Shown here: piece by piece, positions 55,177-64,000 of the stretch
Numbering within the stretch: the first letter of the stretch is position 1
How the letters are laid out: each line of letters starts with the position of its first letter
NCBI GenBank assembly: GCA_001447805.1
Contig: CP013099.1
Span: 124,001-188,000, forward strand
DNA from: Candidatus Tenderia electrophaga
Lineage (GTDB): Bacteria > Pseudomonadota > Gammaproteobacteria > Tenderiales > Tenderiaceae
DNA length: 64,000 bases
Direction of reading: 5' to 3'
Position numbers and translations under genes: made by a program
The notes under the pieces: model-generated
Database searches by the model: none
What the model was told of the DNA's origin: nothing
What the model saw: only the letters and a program-made list of their open reading frames with translations

Positions 55177-56184
55177 TTAAGAAACCCGGTTTCGAATAGT
55201 GATGGTGGAGCTGAAGGTGCGGCGGATGCGGTTGTCGCCGCCGCCGGCGGTCAGGGAGACATTGTCGTCGAGCGTGCGCAGGGTCAGCGTGAGACGCACG
55301 CTGACGACATCGACCATGTTCGTGACGCTGGCTGCGGAGATATAGGTGTCCGCCGTTTGGTCGCCATTCGTATCCTCGCCGTATAGTATTTCCATGTCTT
55401 CCACGCCTTCGATAAGCTCTTCTGTGACCACATTGACGTTGCTGAGTCTCTTGCGGTAGAGCGAAGGCCCGCCCGAGGCGTTGATGCCGATGTAATAGAC
55501 GAAGCTTTCCATCTTCATGACAGACGCGTCGGCGCCGTAGGCCTTTGACAGCTTGTTGTTTATGTTGACGGAATTGGAGTGGGCGATAGTGATCTTGCCG
55601 CTGCCTGATGAGACGTTGTTGGCGGCAAAGACGTCGGTGTCTTCGCAATCGGATATAACCAAAATGTCATCTGGCGCAAAGAGCCCGGCGGCGGTAACGG
55701 CGTCCAGCTGGATGTTGGCGTTATCCGCGGTCATGTTGCCGACCAGGCGTACGCCGGTGTCACTGCCTCGTTTTATAAGAATGACGTCGGTGCCGTCATA
55801 GACATCAGCTGCGGTGAGCTGGACTGTATCGGTGATGGCGACAGGCAGGCCGGCTTCTTCTCGCCCATCGATACCGGCAGTCGAAACGTCACCCGCTTGA
55901 TCAGGTACTCCGTCCCCATCGACATCGGCAATGTTGGTGGCTACACCGATATCACCACAGCCGGCGAACCCCGCCATGCGTATATCCTTGGTCAACAGGT
56001 TCACGGCGAAGCGCCCGTTCTCCTGTAACCGTGACAGTGCTTCCTGTACCCGATAGGTCTGCTTGTTATTGGCGAAGATCTGAATAGTGCCGGTCATTAA
56101 CAGGAGGCTGACGACGATTGCCACCATGAGTTCCACCATGGAGAAGCCGCGTTGCTGTGACACGTGATTTGTGCGGTCTGTCAT
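55177..56184 (-). CDS. pilW: minor pilin PilW-like (set 2)
   Basis: The 335-residue protein begins M-T-D-R-T-N-H-V-S-Q-Q-R-G then F-S-M-V-E-L-M-V-A-I-V-V-S-L-L-L-M-T-G, with S-R-L-Q-E-N-G-R-F-A-V-N-L-L-T-K-D-I-R-M-A-G as in set 1. ATG 56184 overlaps the pilV stop (ATGA). It shares architecture with set 1 but is clearly diverged. Confidence 0.93.
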   Translation of the reverse strand: MTDRTNHVSQQRGFSMVELMVAIVVSLLLMTGTIQIFANNKQTYRVQEALSRLQENGRFAVNLLTKDIRMAGFAGCGDIGVATNIADVDGDGVPDQAGDVSTAGIDGREEAGLPVAITDTVQLTAADVYDGTDVILIKRGSDTGVRLVGNMTADNANIQLDAVTAAGLFAPDDILVISDCEDTDVFAANNVSSGSGKITIAHSNSVNINNKLSKAYGADASVMKMESFVYYIGINASGGPSLYRKRLSNVNVVTEELIEGVEDMEILYGEDTNGDQTADTYISAASVTNMVDVVSVRLTLTLRTLDDNVSLTAGGGDNRIRRTFSSTITIRNRVS

Positions 56185-56663
56185 AACTCCAACTCCACCT
56201 GGAAGCATTTAAGGTCGTCGGCATCATCGGGGTCGCAGTCGGTGCCGCTGGCGCCGCTGCGCTCGTGATCCCACATCACCGAGAGGGTGGAGATGCCGCC
56301 TGACGTCGTTACCGTTCCCTGTCCGGAGGGGAGCTTGTCCGCCAGCGCGGTGTTCCATTGATAAGTGTCGAACACCGCCATTTGTGCCGGCGTGCACGCG
56401 TTGGACTCGCAATCGGTGTAGGACTGCGGAATGCCTGAAATATTGTTGTAATTACCGGCGCTGACACCGGCCATATTGGCGCGCATGCGATCGCTCATGT
56501 CATAGGCTAATAAAGTGGCCTGGCTGCGCATATAGGCTTCGTGGTTGCTCTTTAGCCCGGTGGCCTGCATGCCGGCCAAGCCCAGCAGTCCCAGCGATAG
56601 AATAATGAGCGTGATCAGCACTTCTATCATGGTAAAACCGGCGTTGTGTTTTTTTCGATACAT
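56181..56663 (-). CDS. pilV: minor pilin PilV-like (set 2)
   Basis: The 160-residue prepilin starts M-Y-R-K-K-H-N-A-G then F-T-M-I-E-V-L-I-T-L-I-I-L-S-L-G-L-L-G-L-A-G-M-Q, and has Y-D-M-S-D-R-M-R-A-N. A strong AGGAGG lies 10 bases before ATG 56663 and overlaps the fimT stop. A longer frame to 56768 is a fimT shadow. Confidence 0.93.
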   Translation of the reverse strand: MYRKKHNAGFTMIEVLITLIILSLGLLGLAGMQATGLKSNHEAYMRSQATLLAYDMSDRMRANMAGVSAGNYNNISGIPQSYTDCESNACTPAQMAVFDTYQWNTALADKLPSGQGTVTTSGGISTLSVMWDHERSGASGTDCDPDDADDLKCFQVELEL

Positions 56664-56677
56664 TCTTATTACGCCTC

Positions 56678-57202
56678 CTAGCTGTCGCAGGTATAGTTGC
56701 TGACGCTGGGTCGCCCGGTCAGAGAGATACTGATTGTCCGGCCGGTTTCGCCGCTGCGGTCGTCGCATAGTGTGAAGGTGATCGCGGAGCTGCCGCTCAA
56801 AAACCCGGTGCTCCTGTAGCTCAAGCTGCTGACGCTGGAGGCGGCAACGAGTGTGCTGCTGCCCTCGAAAGCCTGGTGGTTACGCAGGATATTGTTGCTG
56901 CTGTCTTTCACGACCCAGCCGTTGTGCCAGTTGGCTGAAGCATCGTTGCTGTCGACAGAGACATTGGCGCCGCGCCGAATGGCTTCGCTACGGGCATAAT
57001 TGAGCGTAGCGATGAGATCGTTGGCCTGTGTGGTAAGGCGGTTGTTTTTGATGGTGCTGGTGAAACTCGGGACGGCCAGGCTCATCAGGATAGCGGCGAC
57101 GGCCAAGGTGATCATCAGCTCCACCAAGGTAAAACCGCGTTGGGCGCTGTTGCTGTCGGCTTTTCGGGTTCCTGCTATCACGTAATTCACCATGGTTTTC
57201 AA
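56678..57202 (-). CDS. fimT: minor pseudopilin FimT/FimU (GspH-like)
   Basis: The 174-residue prepilin has leader ...S-A-Q-R-G then F-T-L-V-E-L-M-I-T-L-A-V-A-A-I-L-M-S-L-A-V-P-S-F, and the FimT/GspH signature A-R-S-E-A-I-R-R-G-A-N-V. The C-terminal domain includes C-D-D-R-S-G-E-T-G-R and ends Y-T-C-D-S. A TTG at 57202 follows AAGGAAG by 9 bases; ATG 57193 is the alternative. FimT-type proteins cap the minor-pilin complex, and some bind DNA for uptake. It is the first gene of the operon, divergent from thiO. Confidence 0.9.
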   Translation of the reverse strand: MKTMVNYVIAGTRKADSNSAQRGFTLVELMITLAVAAILMSLAVPSFTSTIKNNRLTTQANDLIATLNYARSEAIRRGANVSVDSNDASANWHNGWVVKDSSNNILRNHQAFEGSSTLVAASSVSSLSYRSTGFLSGSSAITFTLCDDRSGETGRTISISLTGRPSVSNYTCDS

Positions 57203-57341
57203 AGTATCTGCACTTCCTTATCGGGCCGGCTGGGGTAATGTTGAGTCAGTAGTGCTCGGCAAAGGATCGAGTGGTGCGACTGACGCGATGAACGGTTCCG
57301 GCGGCCGTCGCGGCGCGTGAAAATGTGAAATAATTCACACC

Positions 57342-58421
57342 ATGAAAAGCACTGTGATTATCGGCGCCGGGCTGACCGGCTTGTTGCTGGCGCGCGAGTT
57401 GGCATTGGCGGGCACCAAGGTCACCGTGGTGGAGCGCGGCAGGGCGGGCCGTGAGTCGTCCTGGGCCGGCGGCGGTATTCTCTCGCCCCTTTATCCCTGG
57501 CGTTATCCCGAGGCGGTGACGGCGTTGGCGGCGTGGAGTCAGCGTCATTACCCTGAGCTCGTGAGCCGGATTCAAGCCGAATCCGGACTGGATCCGGAAT
57601 ACCTGCAAAGCGGTTTATTGATTCTGGCGCCGGACGATCGCGGCGCGGCCTTGGCCTGGGGGCGGGAGCACCAGGTCGAACTGGAGGAAGTGTCTGCGGC
57701 GCAAGCCGCTGCGATCGAGCCGCGCCTGGGTGAGGCGAAGCCGGGGGTGTGGCTGCCGCATATCGCTCAACTGCGTAATCCGCGCATGATGCAGGCGCTG
57801 GCCAAGAGCTGTGCCGCACTGGGGGTGCACGTGCTCGAACAGTGTCCGGCCGAGCGGCTGTTGATCGAGCAGGGCCGGGTTCGGGGCGTCAGGACCGCCA
57901 CCCGGGACTGTCATGCCGAGGCGGTGGTGGTTGCCGGCGGCGCCTGGAGCCGGCCGCTGCTGGAGGGCCTGGGGGTCGAGTTGCAGGTCGAGCCGGTCAA
58001 GGGACAGATGCTGCTCTACCGCGCCGCGCCGGATCTGGTTCGGCGTATCGTGCTAGCCGGCGGCCATTACGTGATCCCGCGCCGCGATGGCCATATCCTG
58101 GCCGGCAGCACTCTGGAGCATGTCGGTTTCGACAAGACGCCGACCGCGGACGCGCGCCGCGAGTTGCAGGCGGCAGCCGAGGCCCTCATCCCGGCCCTGC
58201 GCGATTATCCCCTGGTGAACCATTGGGCGGGACTCAGGCCCGGTTCACCGCAGGGCATCCCCTATATCGGCCCCCACCCCAAGGTGGCGAATCTTTACCT
58301 CAGCGCCGGTCATTTCCGCAACGGGGTGGCCATCGGGCCCGCCTCGGCGCGCCTGTTGGCGGATTTGATGCTGGCGCGAACGCCGATCCTGGCGCCCTCG
58401 GCTTATGTGCCGGGGCCTTGA
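57342..58421 (+). CDS. thiO: FAD-dependent glycine oxidase ThiO
   Basis: ThiO oxidises glycine to the imine used for the thiazole of thiamine. The 359-residue DAO-family protein has the dinucleotide motif I-I-G-A-G-L-T-G-L-L-L-A-R-E at 6-19 and V-V-E-R-G-R. G-R-E-S-S-W-A-G-G-G-I-L-S-P is characteristic of ThiO, as are the late G-L-R-P-G-S-P-Q-G-I-P and G-H-F-R-N-G. No other thi gene is adjacent except the distant, probably unrelated ThiE-like domain. Confidence 0.92.
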   Translation: MKSTVIIGAGLTGLLLARELALAGTKVTVVERGRAGRESSWAGGGILSPLYPWRYPEAVTALAAWSQRHYPELVSRIQAESGLDPEYLQSGLLILAPDDRGAALAWGREHQVELEEVSAAQAAAIEPRLGEAKPGVWLPHIAQLRNPRMMQALAKSCAALGVHVLEQCPAERLLIEQGRVRGVRTATRDCHAEAVVVAGGAWSRPLLEGLGVELQVEPVKGQMLLYRAAPDLVRRIVLAGGHYVIPRRDGHILAGSTLEHVGFDKTPTADARRELQAAAEALIPALRDYPLVNHWAGLRPGSPQGIPYIGPHPKVANLYLSAGHFRNGVAIGPASARLLADLMLARTPILAPSAYVPGP

Positions 58422-58498
58422 TGCCGATACTGAAGTTGACATAATTGTTTGATGTCGTAAGCTAATTACCTACCGGTTTAGACTGAGTCAAAAGGCCT

Positions 58499-58930
58499 AT
58501 GATGGATAAATACCCGCGCTCACGCGCCGAAGTGATTGACCTGATGCGCCACAAGGGGGTCAATCCGACCCAGCAACGCGTTGAAATTGCACAGGTTTTG
58601 TTTGCCGAGCCGCAACATGTCTCGGCCGACCAGGTGCTTGTCATGGTGAATAAAAAGCGCTCCATCGTCTCCAAAGCGACTGTTTACAACACCCTGGGCC
58701 TATTCGCCAAGAAGGGGCTGGTGCGCGAGGTGATCGTCGATCCGAGCCGGGTGTTTTACGATCCCACCACCACGCCGCATCATCATTTCTACAATGTGGA
58801 TACCGGCGAGTTGATGGACATGGCGCCGGATTCGCTGTCCTTGGGTGAGCTGCCGCCACTGCCGTCCGGGACCGAGGCGGAGGGGGTCGATGTCGTGATC
58901 CGGGTCCGGAATAGTGCCGTAAGCTGTTGA
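58499..58930 (+). CDS. Fur-family transcriptional regulator (Irr/PerR-like)
   Basis: The 143-residue protein has a winged-helix half with N-P-T-Q-Q-R-V-E-I-A and S-K-A-T-V-Y-N-T-L-G-L-F, and a dimer half with T-P-H-H-H-F-Y-N-V-D-T-G-E-L. The H-H-H-F-Y cluster is the regulatory metal/heme region. The structural C-x-x-C zinc sites of classical Fur/PerR are missing; the only Cys is the last residue. That resembles Irr-type members. The target is unknown. An intrinsic terminator follows directly. Confidence 0.85.
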   Translation: MMDKYPRSRAEVIDLMRHKGVNPTQQRVEIAQVLFAEPQHVSADQVLVMVNKKRSIVSKATVYNTLGLFAKKGLVREVIVDPSRVFYDPTTTPHHHFYNVDTGELMDMAPDSLSLGELPPLPSGTEAEGVDVVIRVRNSAVSC

Positions 58931-58957
58931 GTCAGCTTAAAAATATGAATTAAGAAC

Positions 58958-58986
58958 AAAGCCCGCCGCGAGCGGGCTTTGTGTTT
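58958..58986 (+). terminator. intrinsic terminator after the Fur-family gene
   Basis: GCCCGC and GCGGGC arms (58961-58966, 58972-58977) with flanking AAA/TTT extend the stem. The hairpin is followed by GTGTTTT. It separates the regulator from ampD. Confidence 0.85.
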
Positions 58987-59084
58987 TACGCCGACCGTTC
59001 TGGGTGGGCGCGGCCGGGGCCTGCTTTGCAGCGGCGATTTTTCCGCTAGACTGGCATCTTTTACAGGTGCTACAAACAGTTACC

Positions 59085-59642
59085 ATGACCATGATAGAGC
59101 GGGGATGGTTGCGGCAGGCGCGGCGACTGACATCGCCCAACTGCGACGCGCGGCCGGCTGGGGAGGCTATTTCGTTGCTGGTGGTGCACGGCATCAGTCT
59201 GCCGCCGCGCCAGTACGGCGGGTGTTATATCGAGGACTTGTTCTGTAATCGGCTCGATCCCGCTGCCCATCCCTATTTCGCCGAGATCGCCGAATTGCGG
59301 GTCTCCGCCCATGTGTTGATCCGGCGTGACGGTGAGTTGCTGCAGTTCGTGCCGTTTGCTAAACGCGCCTGGCACGCCGGCGTCTCCTGTTTTCAGGGAC
59401 GTGAACGTTGCAATGATTTTTCCATCGGCGTCGAGTTGGAGGGCTGTGACGACGAGCCCTATGAGCCGATCCAGTACCGGCGCTTGGCGCAGGTAACGCG
59501 CGGATTGATGGCGGCCTATCCGGGTATCACGCCGGAGCGCATTGTGGGACATTGCGATATCGCGCCGGGGCGCAAGAGCGATCCCGGTGCCGCCTTTGAT
59601 TGGGGGGAATTTCGGCGTTTGTTAGCGGGAGATCAGTCATGA
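59085..59642 (+). CDS. ampD: 1,6-anhydro-N-acetylmuramyl-L-alanine amidase AmpD
   Basis: AmpD cleaves cytoplasmic anhydro-muropeptides during wall recycling and so limits AmpR-driven beta-lactamase induction. The 185-residue protein has the zinc ligands His in L-V-V-H-G-I-S-L-P, His and Asp in G-H-C-D-I-A-P-G-R-K-S-D-P-G, and W-H-A-G with F-S-I-G-V-E-L-E-G. ATG 59085 or 59091 fits the family start. Its stop overlaps the ROK-kinase start as ATGA. Confidence 0.95.
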   Translation: MTMIERGWLRQARRLTSPNCDARPAGEAISLLVVHGISLPPRQYGGCYIEDLFCNRLDPAAHPYFAEIAELRVSAHVLIRRDGELLQFVPFAKRAWHAGVSCFQGRERCNDFSIGVELEGCDDEPYEPIQYRRLAQVTRGLMAAYPGITPERIVGHCDIAPGRKSDPGAAFDWGEFRRLLAGDQS

Positions 59643-60553
59643 CTATGCGCATTGGTATTGACCTGGGGGGCACCAAGACGGAAGTGATCGCCTTGGCGGA
59701 AGACGACCGCGAGCTGTTCCGCCATCGCGTGCTCACGCCGCGCGGCAATTATCACGAGAGCATCGCCTTGATCACCTCCCTGGTGGAGGAGGCGGAACAA
59801 TACGCCGGCCGTAAGGGCACAGTGGGCATCGGTACCCCGGGGGCGATCTCGCCTGCCAACGGGCATATAAAAAACGCCAATTCCACCTGGCTCAACGGCA
59901 AGCCCCTGGAACAGGATCTGGTCGCGGCCTTGGAACGGCCGGTGCGCCTGGCTAACGATGCCGATTGCTTCACACTCTCAGAGGCGATCGATGGCGCGGC
60001 CGAAGGCGCGGGCACGGTGTTCGGCGTGATCATCGGCACCGGCACCGGTGGGGGCATCGTGGTCAACGGGCGGGTATTAAAAGGGCCTAACGCCATCGCC
60101 GGCGAGTGGGGCCACAATCCCCTCCCCTGGCCGCGCTGGGACGAACGCCGCGGTCCGCCCTGTTACTGCGGCAAACGCGGCTGCATCGAGACCTATCTGA
60201 GCGGCGCCGGCCTGAGTCGCGACCACTACGACCTGACCCGCCAACGCCTCAGCGCCAATGAGATCGCCCTGCGCTGTCAAAAGGGGGATCACCTGGCCGA
60301 GCAGACCATGGCGCGTTACGAAGACCGCCTGGCGCGCGCCCTCGCCGGGGTGATCAATATCCTCGACCCGGAGGTGATTGTGGTGGGTGGCGGTGTGTCC
60401 AACATCTGCAGTCTTTATCACCGCGTCCCCAAGTTATGGGCGCAGTGGGTATTCTCCGATACCGTGGCCACCCACTTACTGCCGGCCAAACACGGCGATT
60501 CCAGCGGGGTGCGCGGCGCGGCCAGGCTGTGGCCGGTGGATTACGGCGCGTAA
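59639..60553 (+). CDS. mak: ROK-family sugar kinase (fructokinase Mak-like)
   Basis: The 304-residue protein has the ROK ATP loop [11 protein letters not shown], catalytic Asp in A-N-D-A-D-C-F, and G-T-G-T-G-G-G-I-V. The zinc-binding ROK signature is G-E-W-G-H-N-P ... [17 protein letters not shown] in the signature is typical of Mak (YajF) fructokinase; specificity is inferred. It is translationally coupled to ampD and its stop overlaps the convergent gene by 13 bases. Confidence 0.88.
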   Translation: MTMRIGIDLGGTKTEVIALAEDDRELFRHRVLTPRGNYHESIALITSLVEEAEQYAGRKGTVGIGTPGAISPANGHIKNANSTWLNGKPLEQDLVAALERPVRLANDADCFTLSEAIDGAAEGAGTVFGVIIGTGTGGGIVVNGRVLKGPNAIAGEWGHNPLPWPRWDERRGPPCYCGKRGCIETYLSGAGLSRDHYDLTRQRLSANEIALRCQKGDHLAEQTMARYEDRLARALAGVINILDPEVIVVGGGVSNICSLYHRVPKLWAQWVFSDTVATHLLPAKHGDSSGVRGAARLWPVDYGA

Positions 60554-63500
60554 GCCTTCCATTGTTTGACGTGGCGGCGGCGGTAGCCATAGCCCGTCAG
60601 CAACAGCAAAACGCCGGTGAACGCCCAACCGGGATACATTACGGTATACACCAGGGGCGCCAGTACCAGGCGCGCCAGCCAGCGTAGGGTCTCGTCCTCG
60701 GCGATGCGCGCGGCGATCGGTGGCGAGTGTTCATAATAAAAATCCACGAACCAACGTCCCAGGCGGTTGCTGAGCAGGTAATCATCACGAAAGGCGCGCA
60801 GCTCGGTGACATACGGATGCAGGAATGAGCCGTAGGCGGCGGTGGCGATGAAACACTCATCGATGGTGATGGTGCGGTTCTCGCCGACCGTGTTATTACT
60901 GAAGTCGGGATCGTGCTCGTTGGCCTTGACGCGGGCGATATTGCGTATCTGGAGTTCGGTCTGCTGCGGTTCCAGCGAGATGGAGACATTGACGCTGTCG
61001 CCTACGTCCATAACGCCGATGTTGCAACGCAATAGCGGCGGCTCGGCGCTTGTTGCGGCGCTGCAGACTCCCTGGCTGGCGGCCGAATGCCGGTACAGCA
61101 CGTTGGGCGGCAGCCAGTCAGTGAACTGCACGTCGTTGGCGGCGTCCGGGCCGTTGTTGGTGATGGTGATTTCGAAGGTCATGGGGATGTTGGCCTTGAG
61201 CGTCTCCGGGGTGCTGGTCATGGTGAGCGCCACATCGGCGCTGGCGGTGCCCAGCACCGGCGTGAGCAGGTAGCCGTGCGACGTGCCGTTGAGCAGCCCC
61301 GTGCCGACGATGCGGCCCATGTTGTCGATGGCGGTGGCGTCCTGCAGTTGCCATTCCGGCCGTTCGACTTGGGTGTCCAGCGCCACCATCTTGTTGGTCA
61401 GCGATTCCAGTCCATTGCTCATCAAGCTCCAGCTGGCGCCGTCATCGGTGGATTTATAGACCCCGTCGGTATCGACGCCGGCGAACAGCTCGGTGCTTGC
61501 GTCCGGATTGTAGGCCACTGAGTAGACGCTCAGGCCGTCGATACCGCTGTTGATGGCCGCCCAACTCCAGGCGCCGAAGGCGTCGCTGATGCGATGCACC
61601 CCGTTTTTGGCGGCGACCAAGAACGTGCCGGGCGTGCCGGGATGCTGCGCGATGTCAAAGATGTCGTTATCACTGACTGTGCTGTTAGTGTTCAGTGACG
61701 TCCAGCTCAGGCCCTGGTCGAGGCTGCGGTACAAACCTTCAGAGGCGCTGGCGGCGATGATCTGGTCATCGTTGTTCGGGTTGATGGCCAGGTCGACGAT
61801 GTCGACATCGTCAGGCAGGCCGATACTCACCGGCACCCAATTGCGTCCTTGGTCGCTGCTGCGGTAGACGCCGTCGGCGGTGCCGGCATAGAGGATTTTG
61901 GGGGTGGCGGCGATGTCCAGCGCCAGGCTGTAGACCGACAGATTGGTCAGGCCGTTGTTCAGCGCCGCCCAGTTGCTGCCGGCATCGGTGCTGACATAGA
62001 CCCCGCCCAGGGTGGCGGCGTAGACGATGGGGGGGAAGGTGGTGGTGTCCACCGCCAGGGCCTGGATATTGTAGTTGTCCAGGCCGGTGTTGCTCCTGAT
62101 CCAGTTCTGGCCGTCGTCCACCGAGACGTAGAGGCCCTGGTCGGTGGAGCCCGCCCACAGGCGCGGTGGATCGTAGTTGTCGCCGTCGACGGCGATGCTG
62201 GTGATCTTGAAGCCCGAGGTGCCGCTGTCGGCGATGGACCAGAGCGCATCGGCCACCGCGTCGTTGGCGCGGGTGGAATAAATGCCGTTGGCGGTGCCGG
62301 CGAAGATGCGGCTCTGGGTCGGCGTGACCAGGTCGCGGATCACCTGGAAGGTGTAGACGTCACTGGAGCTGATGCCCGGGGTCACCGAGGCCCAGCTGGC
62401 GCCGCCGTTTTCAGAGCGAAAGATGCTGCCGGGGGTGGTGATATAAAGCGTCTTGGTGGCGCCGCCCTCGTCGGCCAAAGCGCTGGAGAAGGTGGCGCCG
62501 TCGCGCAGTTTTTCCCAGTCGCTGACCAGGTCGGTGCTGCGGCGGTAAAAGCCGTCGTTGGTGGCGGTGTAGAGAATACTGGGGTTGCTGTCGGTGTCGA
62601 TGATCAAGTCGTTGATGACGACATTCAACAGGCCGTCGTTGATGGGTTCGAACTGAATATCCTGGGTGATCTGGGTGGCTTTGTAGATACCGCCGCCGCG
62701 TGTTCCCACATAGAGAACACCGGGCTCGTTTTCATCCAGCAACACCATGGTGAGAAAGCGGGTGAACAGGCGCGTTTCATCCTGTCCGTTGGCCTGGCTC
62801 CAGCTGGCACCACCGTTGATGGAGCGATACAGGCCGCTGGAGGTGGCGGCGTAAACCAGCTCGTTGTCCGGGTCGGGGTCGCTGGCAAATACGAAGGAGC
62901 CGAAGTTGGAGGTCTCCGGGGCCAGGTCCCAAGTATCGCCGTTGTCATGACTGTAGAAGATGCCGCGCGCCGTGCCCGCATACATGCGCCGTTCCTCGTC
63001 CTCGTCCTCGCGAACGGCGTTATCCACATGCAGTGCATAGGTGGTAAAGCCGCTGAGGTCTTGGTGCAGGCTGAACCAGTTGCTGCCACTGTTGTTGCTG
63101 ACAAAAATACCGCCGTTGGTGGCGGCATAGATGCGGGCGCTAGTGTCGGGGTCGATGGAGAGGCCGTTGATGGTGCGGTTGACCAGTCCCAAATTGACAT
63201 TGAGCCAGTCTTCACCGCTGTTGAAACTGCGCGCCACGCCGTTGCCGTTGCTGCTGCCGGTGTAGACCGTCCCGGTTCCTTGGGGGTCGGTGATGATCAA
63301 CAGCGTGTCATTGGCCGAGGTGTCAAAACTAAAGGCGCGTTTGTCGCCGTTGAAGCGCACGGACTGGCCGACAATGAAGCCGTCGTTGTTAATGCCTCGG
63401 GCAATGCTGTCCACATCGTGATTGAGGGCGCCGAGATTGAAAATACCGCTGTTCACCGGCGCGTAAAAGGCGCGGCGGCCGCCGAACAGGACATTGCGGT

Positions 63501-64000
63501 TGTAGGCCAAGCCGACAACGTCATGGTTTTCGTTGATATCCAGGCCTTCGCTTTGGCGATAGCCGTCAAAAGTATCCAGGTTGATCAGGGTTTCAGTGTC
63601 GTAACGGAAGGCCAGCATGTTGTCGTCGACATCGGCGGAAGCGCCGGTGATGTGACCGCGATCATTGATGGCGTTGGCATGGGCGTTGCCGCCGCCCAGG
63701 GTGCCCAGGGTGGTGAGGGTGCCGCTGTAGATGTCGTAACTGAAACCGCGCTCGAAGCCGTCGGTGATCTGCCGGACGCCGATCACTTCGTCGAAACTGC
63801 TGATGTCGCGCGCCTCCAGCAGACTGCTGAACGGACTCAGTTCCGACGCTAGCTGGGTATCGCTCCAGAGCAGGGCGGTATTGTCCGGGCTGTTGTCCTG
63901 GTAGCCCACCACCAGTTGGTTTTCGTTGGCGGCGAGGGCATAGCTCTGGTTTTGCAGCGGGATCAAAATGCCGTCGCGATACAGCACCGCCGTGGGGGTG
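60541..64000 (-). CDS. large exported HAF/BNR-repeat protein with DUF11 and CFI-box C-terminus (5' end outside)
   Basis: At least 1152 residues are visible; the start lies beyond 64000. From the visible N-side come HAF-type repeats ([20 protein letters not shown]), then about ten BNR/sortilin-like repeats (D-x-G-x-x-W, e.g. [15 protein letters not shown]) that form beta-propellers. A DUF11 domain follows ([12 protein letters not shown], residues ~960-1050), then [10 protein letters not shown]. The last ~100 residues hold a [14 protein letters not shown] segment, a membrane helix and a basic tail. CFI-box C-termini mark surface or sorted proteins. The function is unknown; adhesion or substrate binding is a guess. 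Confidence 0.8.
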   Translation of the reverse strand, partial: TPTAVLYRDGILIPLQNQSYALAANENQLVVGYQDNSPDNTALLWSDTQLASELSPFSSLLEARDISSFDEVIGVRQITDGFERGFSYDIYSGTLTTLGTLGGGNAHANAINDRGHITGASADVDDNMLAFRYDTETLINLDTFDGYRQSEGLDINENHDVVGLAYNRNVLFGGRRAFYAPVNSGIFNLGALNHDVDSIARGINNDGFIVGQSVRFNGDKRAFSFDTSANDTLLIITDPQGTGTVYTGSSNGNGVARSFNSGEDWLNVNLGLVNRTINGLSIDPDTSARIYAATNGGIFVSNNSGSNWFSLHQDLSGFTTYALHVDNAVREDEDEERRMYAGTARGIFYSHDNGDTWDLAPETSNFGSFVFASDPDPDNELVYAATSSGLYRSINGGASWSQANGQDETRLFTRFLTMVLLDENEPGVLYVGTRGGGIYKATQITQDIQFEPINDGLLNVVINDLIIDTDSNPSILYTATNDGFYRRSTDLVSDWEKLRDGATFSSALADEGGATKTLYITTPGSIFRSENGGASWASVTPGISSSDVYTFQVIRDLVTPTQSRIFAGTANGIYSTRANDAVADALWSIADSGTSGFKITSIAVDGDNYDPPRLWAGSTDQGLYVSVDDGQNWIRSNTGLDNYNIQALAVDTTTFPPIVYAATLGGVYVSTDAGSNWAALNNGLTNLSVYSLALDIAATPKILYAGTADGVYRSSDQGRNWVPVSIGLPDDVDIVDLAINPNNDDQIIAASASEGLYRSLDQGLSWTSLNTNSTVSDNDIFDIAQHPGTPGTFLVAAKNGVHRISDAFGAWSWAAINSGIDGLSVYSVAYNPDASTELFAGVDTDGVYKSTDDGASWSLMSNGLESLTNKMVALDTQVERPEWQLQDATAIDNMGRIVGTGLLNGTSHGYLLTPVLGTASADVALTMTSTPETLKANIPMTFEITITNNGPDAANDVQFTDWLPPNVLYRHSAASQGVCSAATSAEPPLLRCNIGVMDVGDSVNVSISLEPQQTELQIRNIARVKANEHDPDFSNNTVGENRTITIDECFIATAAYGSFLHPYVTELRAFRDDYLLSNRLGRWFVDFYYEHSPPIAARIAEDETLRWLARLVLAPLVYTVMYPGWAFTGVLLLLTGYGYRRRHVKQWKAYAP

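Noticed and set aside
61849-63852. 667-codon forward frame opposite the large HAF/BNR protein
   Set aside because: It is a low-complexity G/V/A/D-rich shadow of the repeat gene, with no start context and no motif.

Overview
The window reads as a chromosomal segment of a GC-rich gammaproteobacterium. Several neighbourhoods are characteristic of that class: bioBFHCD, pilBCD-coaE-zapD-yacG-mutT, ispB/rplU-rpmA-obg-proB, rpsT/murJ-ribF-ileS-lspA-ispH, and the fimT-pilVWXY1Y2E minor-pilin operon. A Chromatiales-like relative is possible, but nothing here fixes the genus.

Layout. At 1-1.7 kb are the start of an Anbu-type proteasome homologue, a DUF3562 protein and an EamA permease. At 1.7-6.8 kb is a complete leftward biotin operon, bioB-bioF-bioH-bioC-bioD, with a recognisable BirA operator over the bioB promoter and divergent comF. 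At 7.6-10.3 kb are a YfaZ-like outer-membrane protein, a small unknown protein, a PNPOx-fold protein and a Nudix-ThiE fusion. At 10.5-17 kb is the leftward core pilus cluster pilB-pilC-pilD, followed by coaE-zapD-yacG; a 0.9-kb repeat array separates pilD from coaE. At 17-25.3 kb, between pilB and pilA, lies an A/T-richer island of glycan genes: a flippase-like protein, an HprK-like kinase, GT4, GT2 and a large GT-C/TPR protein. It also holds several gene remnants and an IS30 scrap. At 25.3-29.4 kb is pilA with a sigma-54 promoter, next to its regulators pilR and pilS. At 29.5-32.2 kb a PhnD-like binding protein is paired with a hybrid histidine kinase. At 32.2-44.4 kb are tRNA-Pro and housekeeping genes. 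At 44.4-57.2 kb is a complete minor-pilin operon followed by a second, partial pilVWXY1 copy whose pilY1 carries a frameshift. The right end has thiO, a Fur-family regulator, ampD, a ROK sugar kinase and a very large repeat protein with a CFI-box C-terminus that runs out of the window.

Theme. Type IV pili dominate the window: motor, platform, prepilin peptidase, major pilin, two-component control, two minor-pilin/PilY1 sets, and a neighbouring glycan island that could modify the pilin or make a surface glycan. Three short-repeat families punctuate intergenic spaces. One is G/C-run palindromic doublets, one is a 133-bp inverted-repeat element seen twice inside the bio operon, and one is local tandem duplications built on the doublets.

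Most promising for follow-up are the pilA-pilB glycan island with a hairpin over the GT-C start codon, the duplicated PilY1 system with a tetranucleotide frameshift, the pilD-derived tandem array, and the large HAF/BNR/DUF11/CFI-box protein. All functional statements come from reading motifs and gene order; no database search was run.
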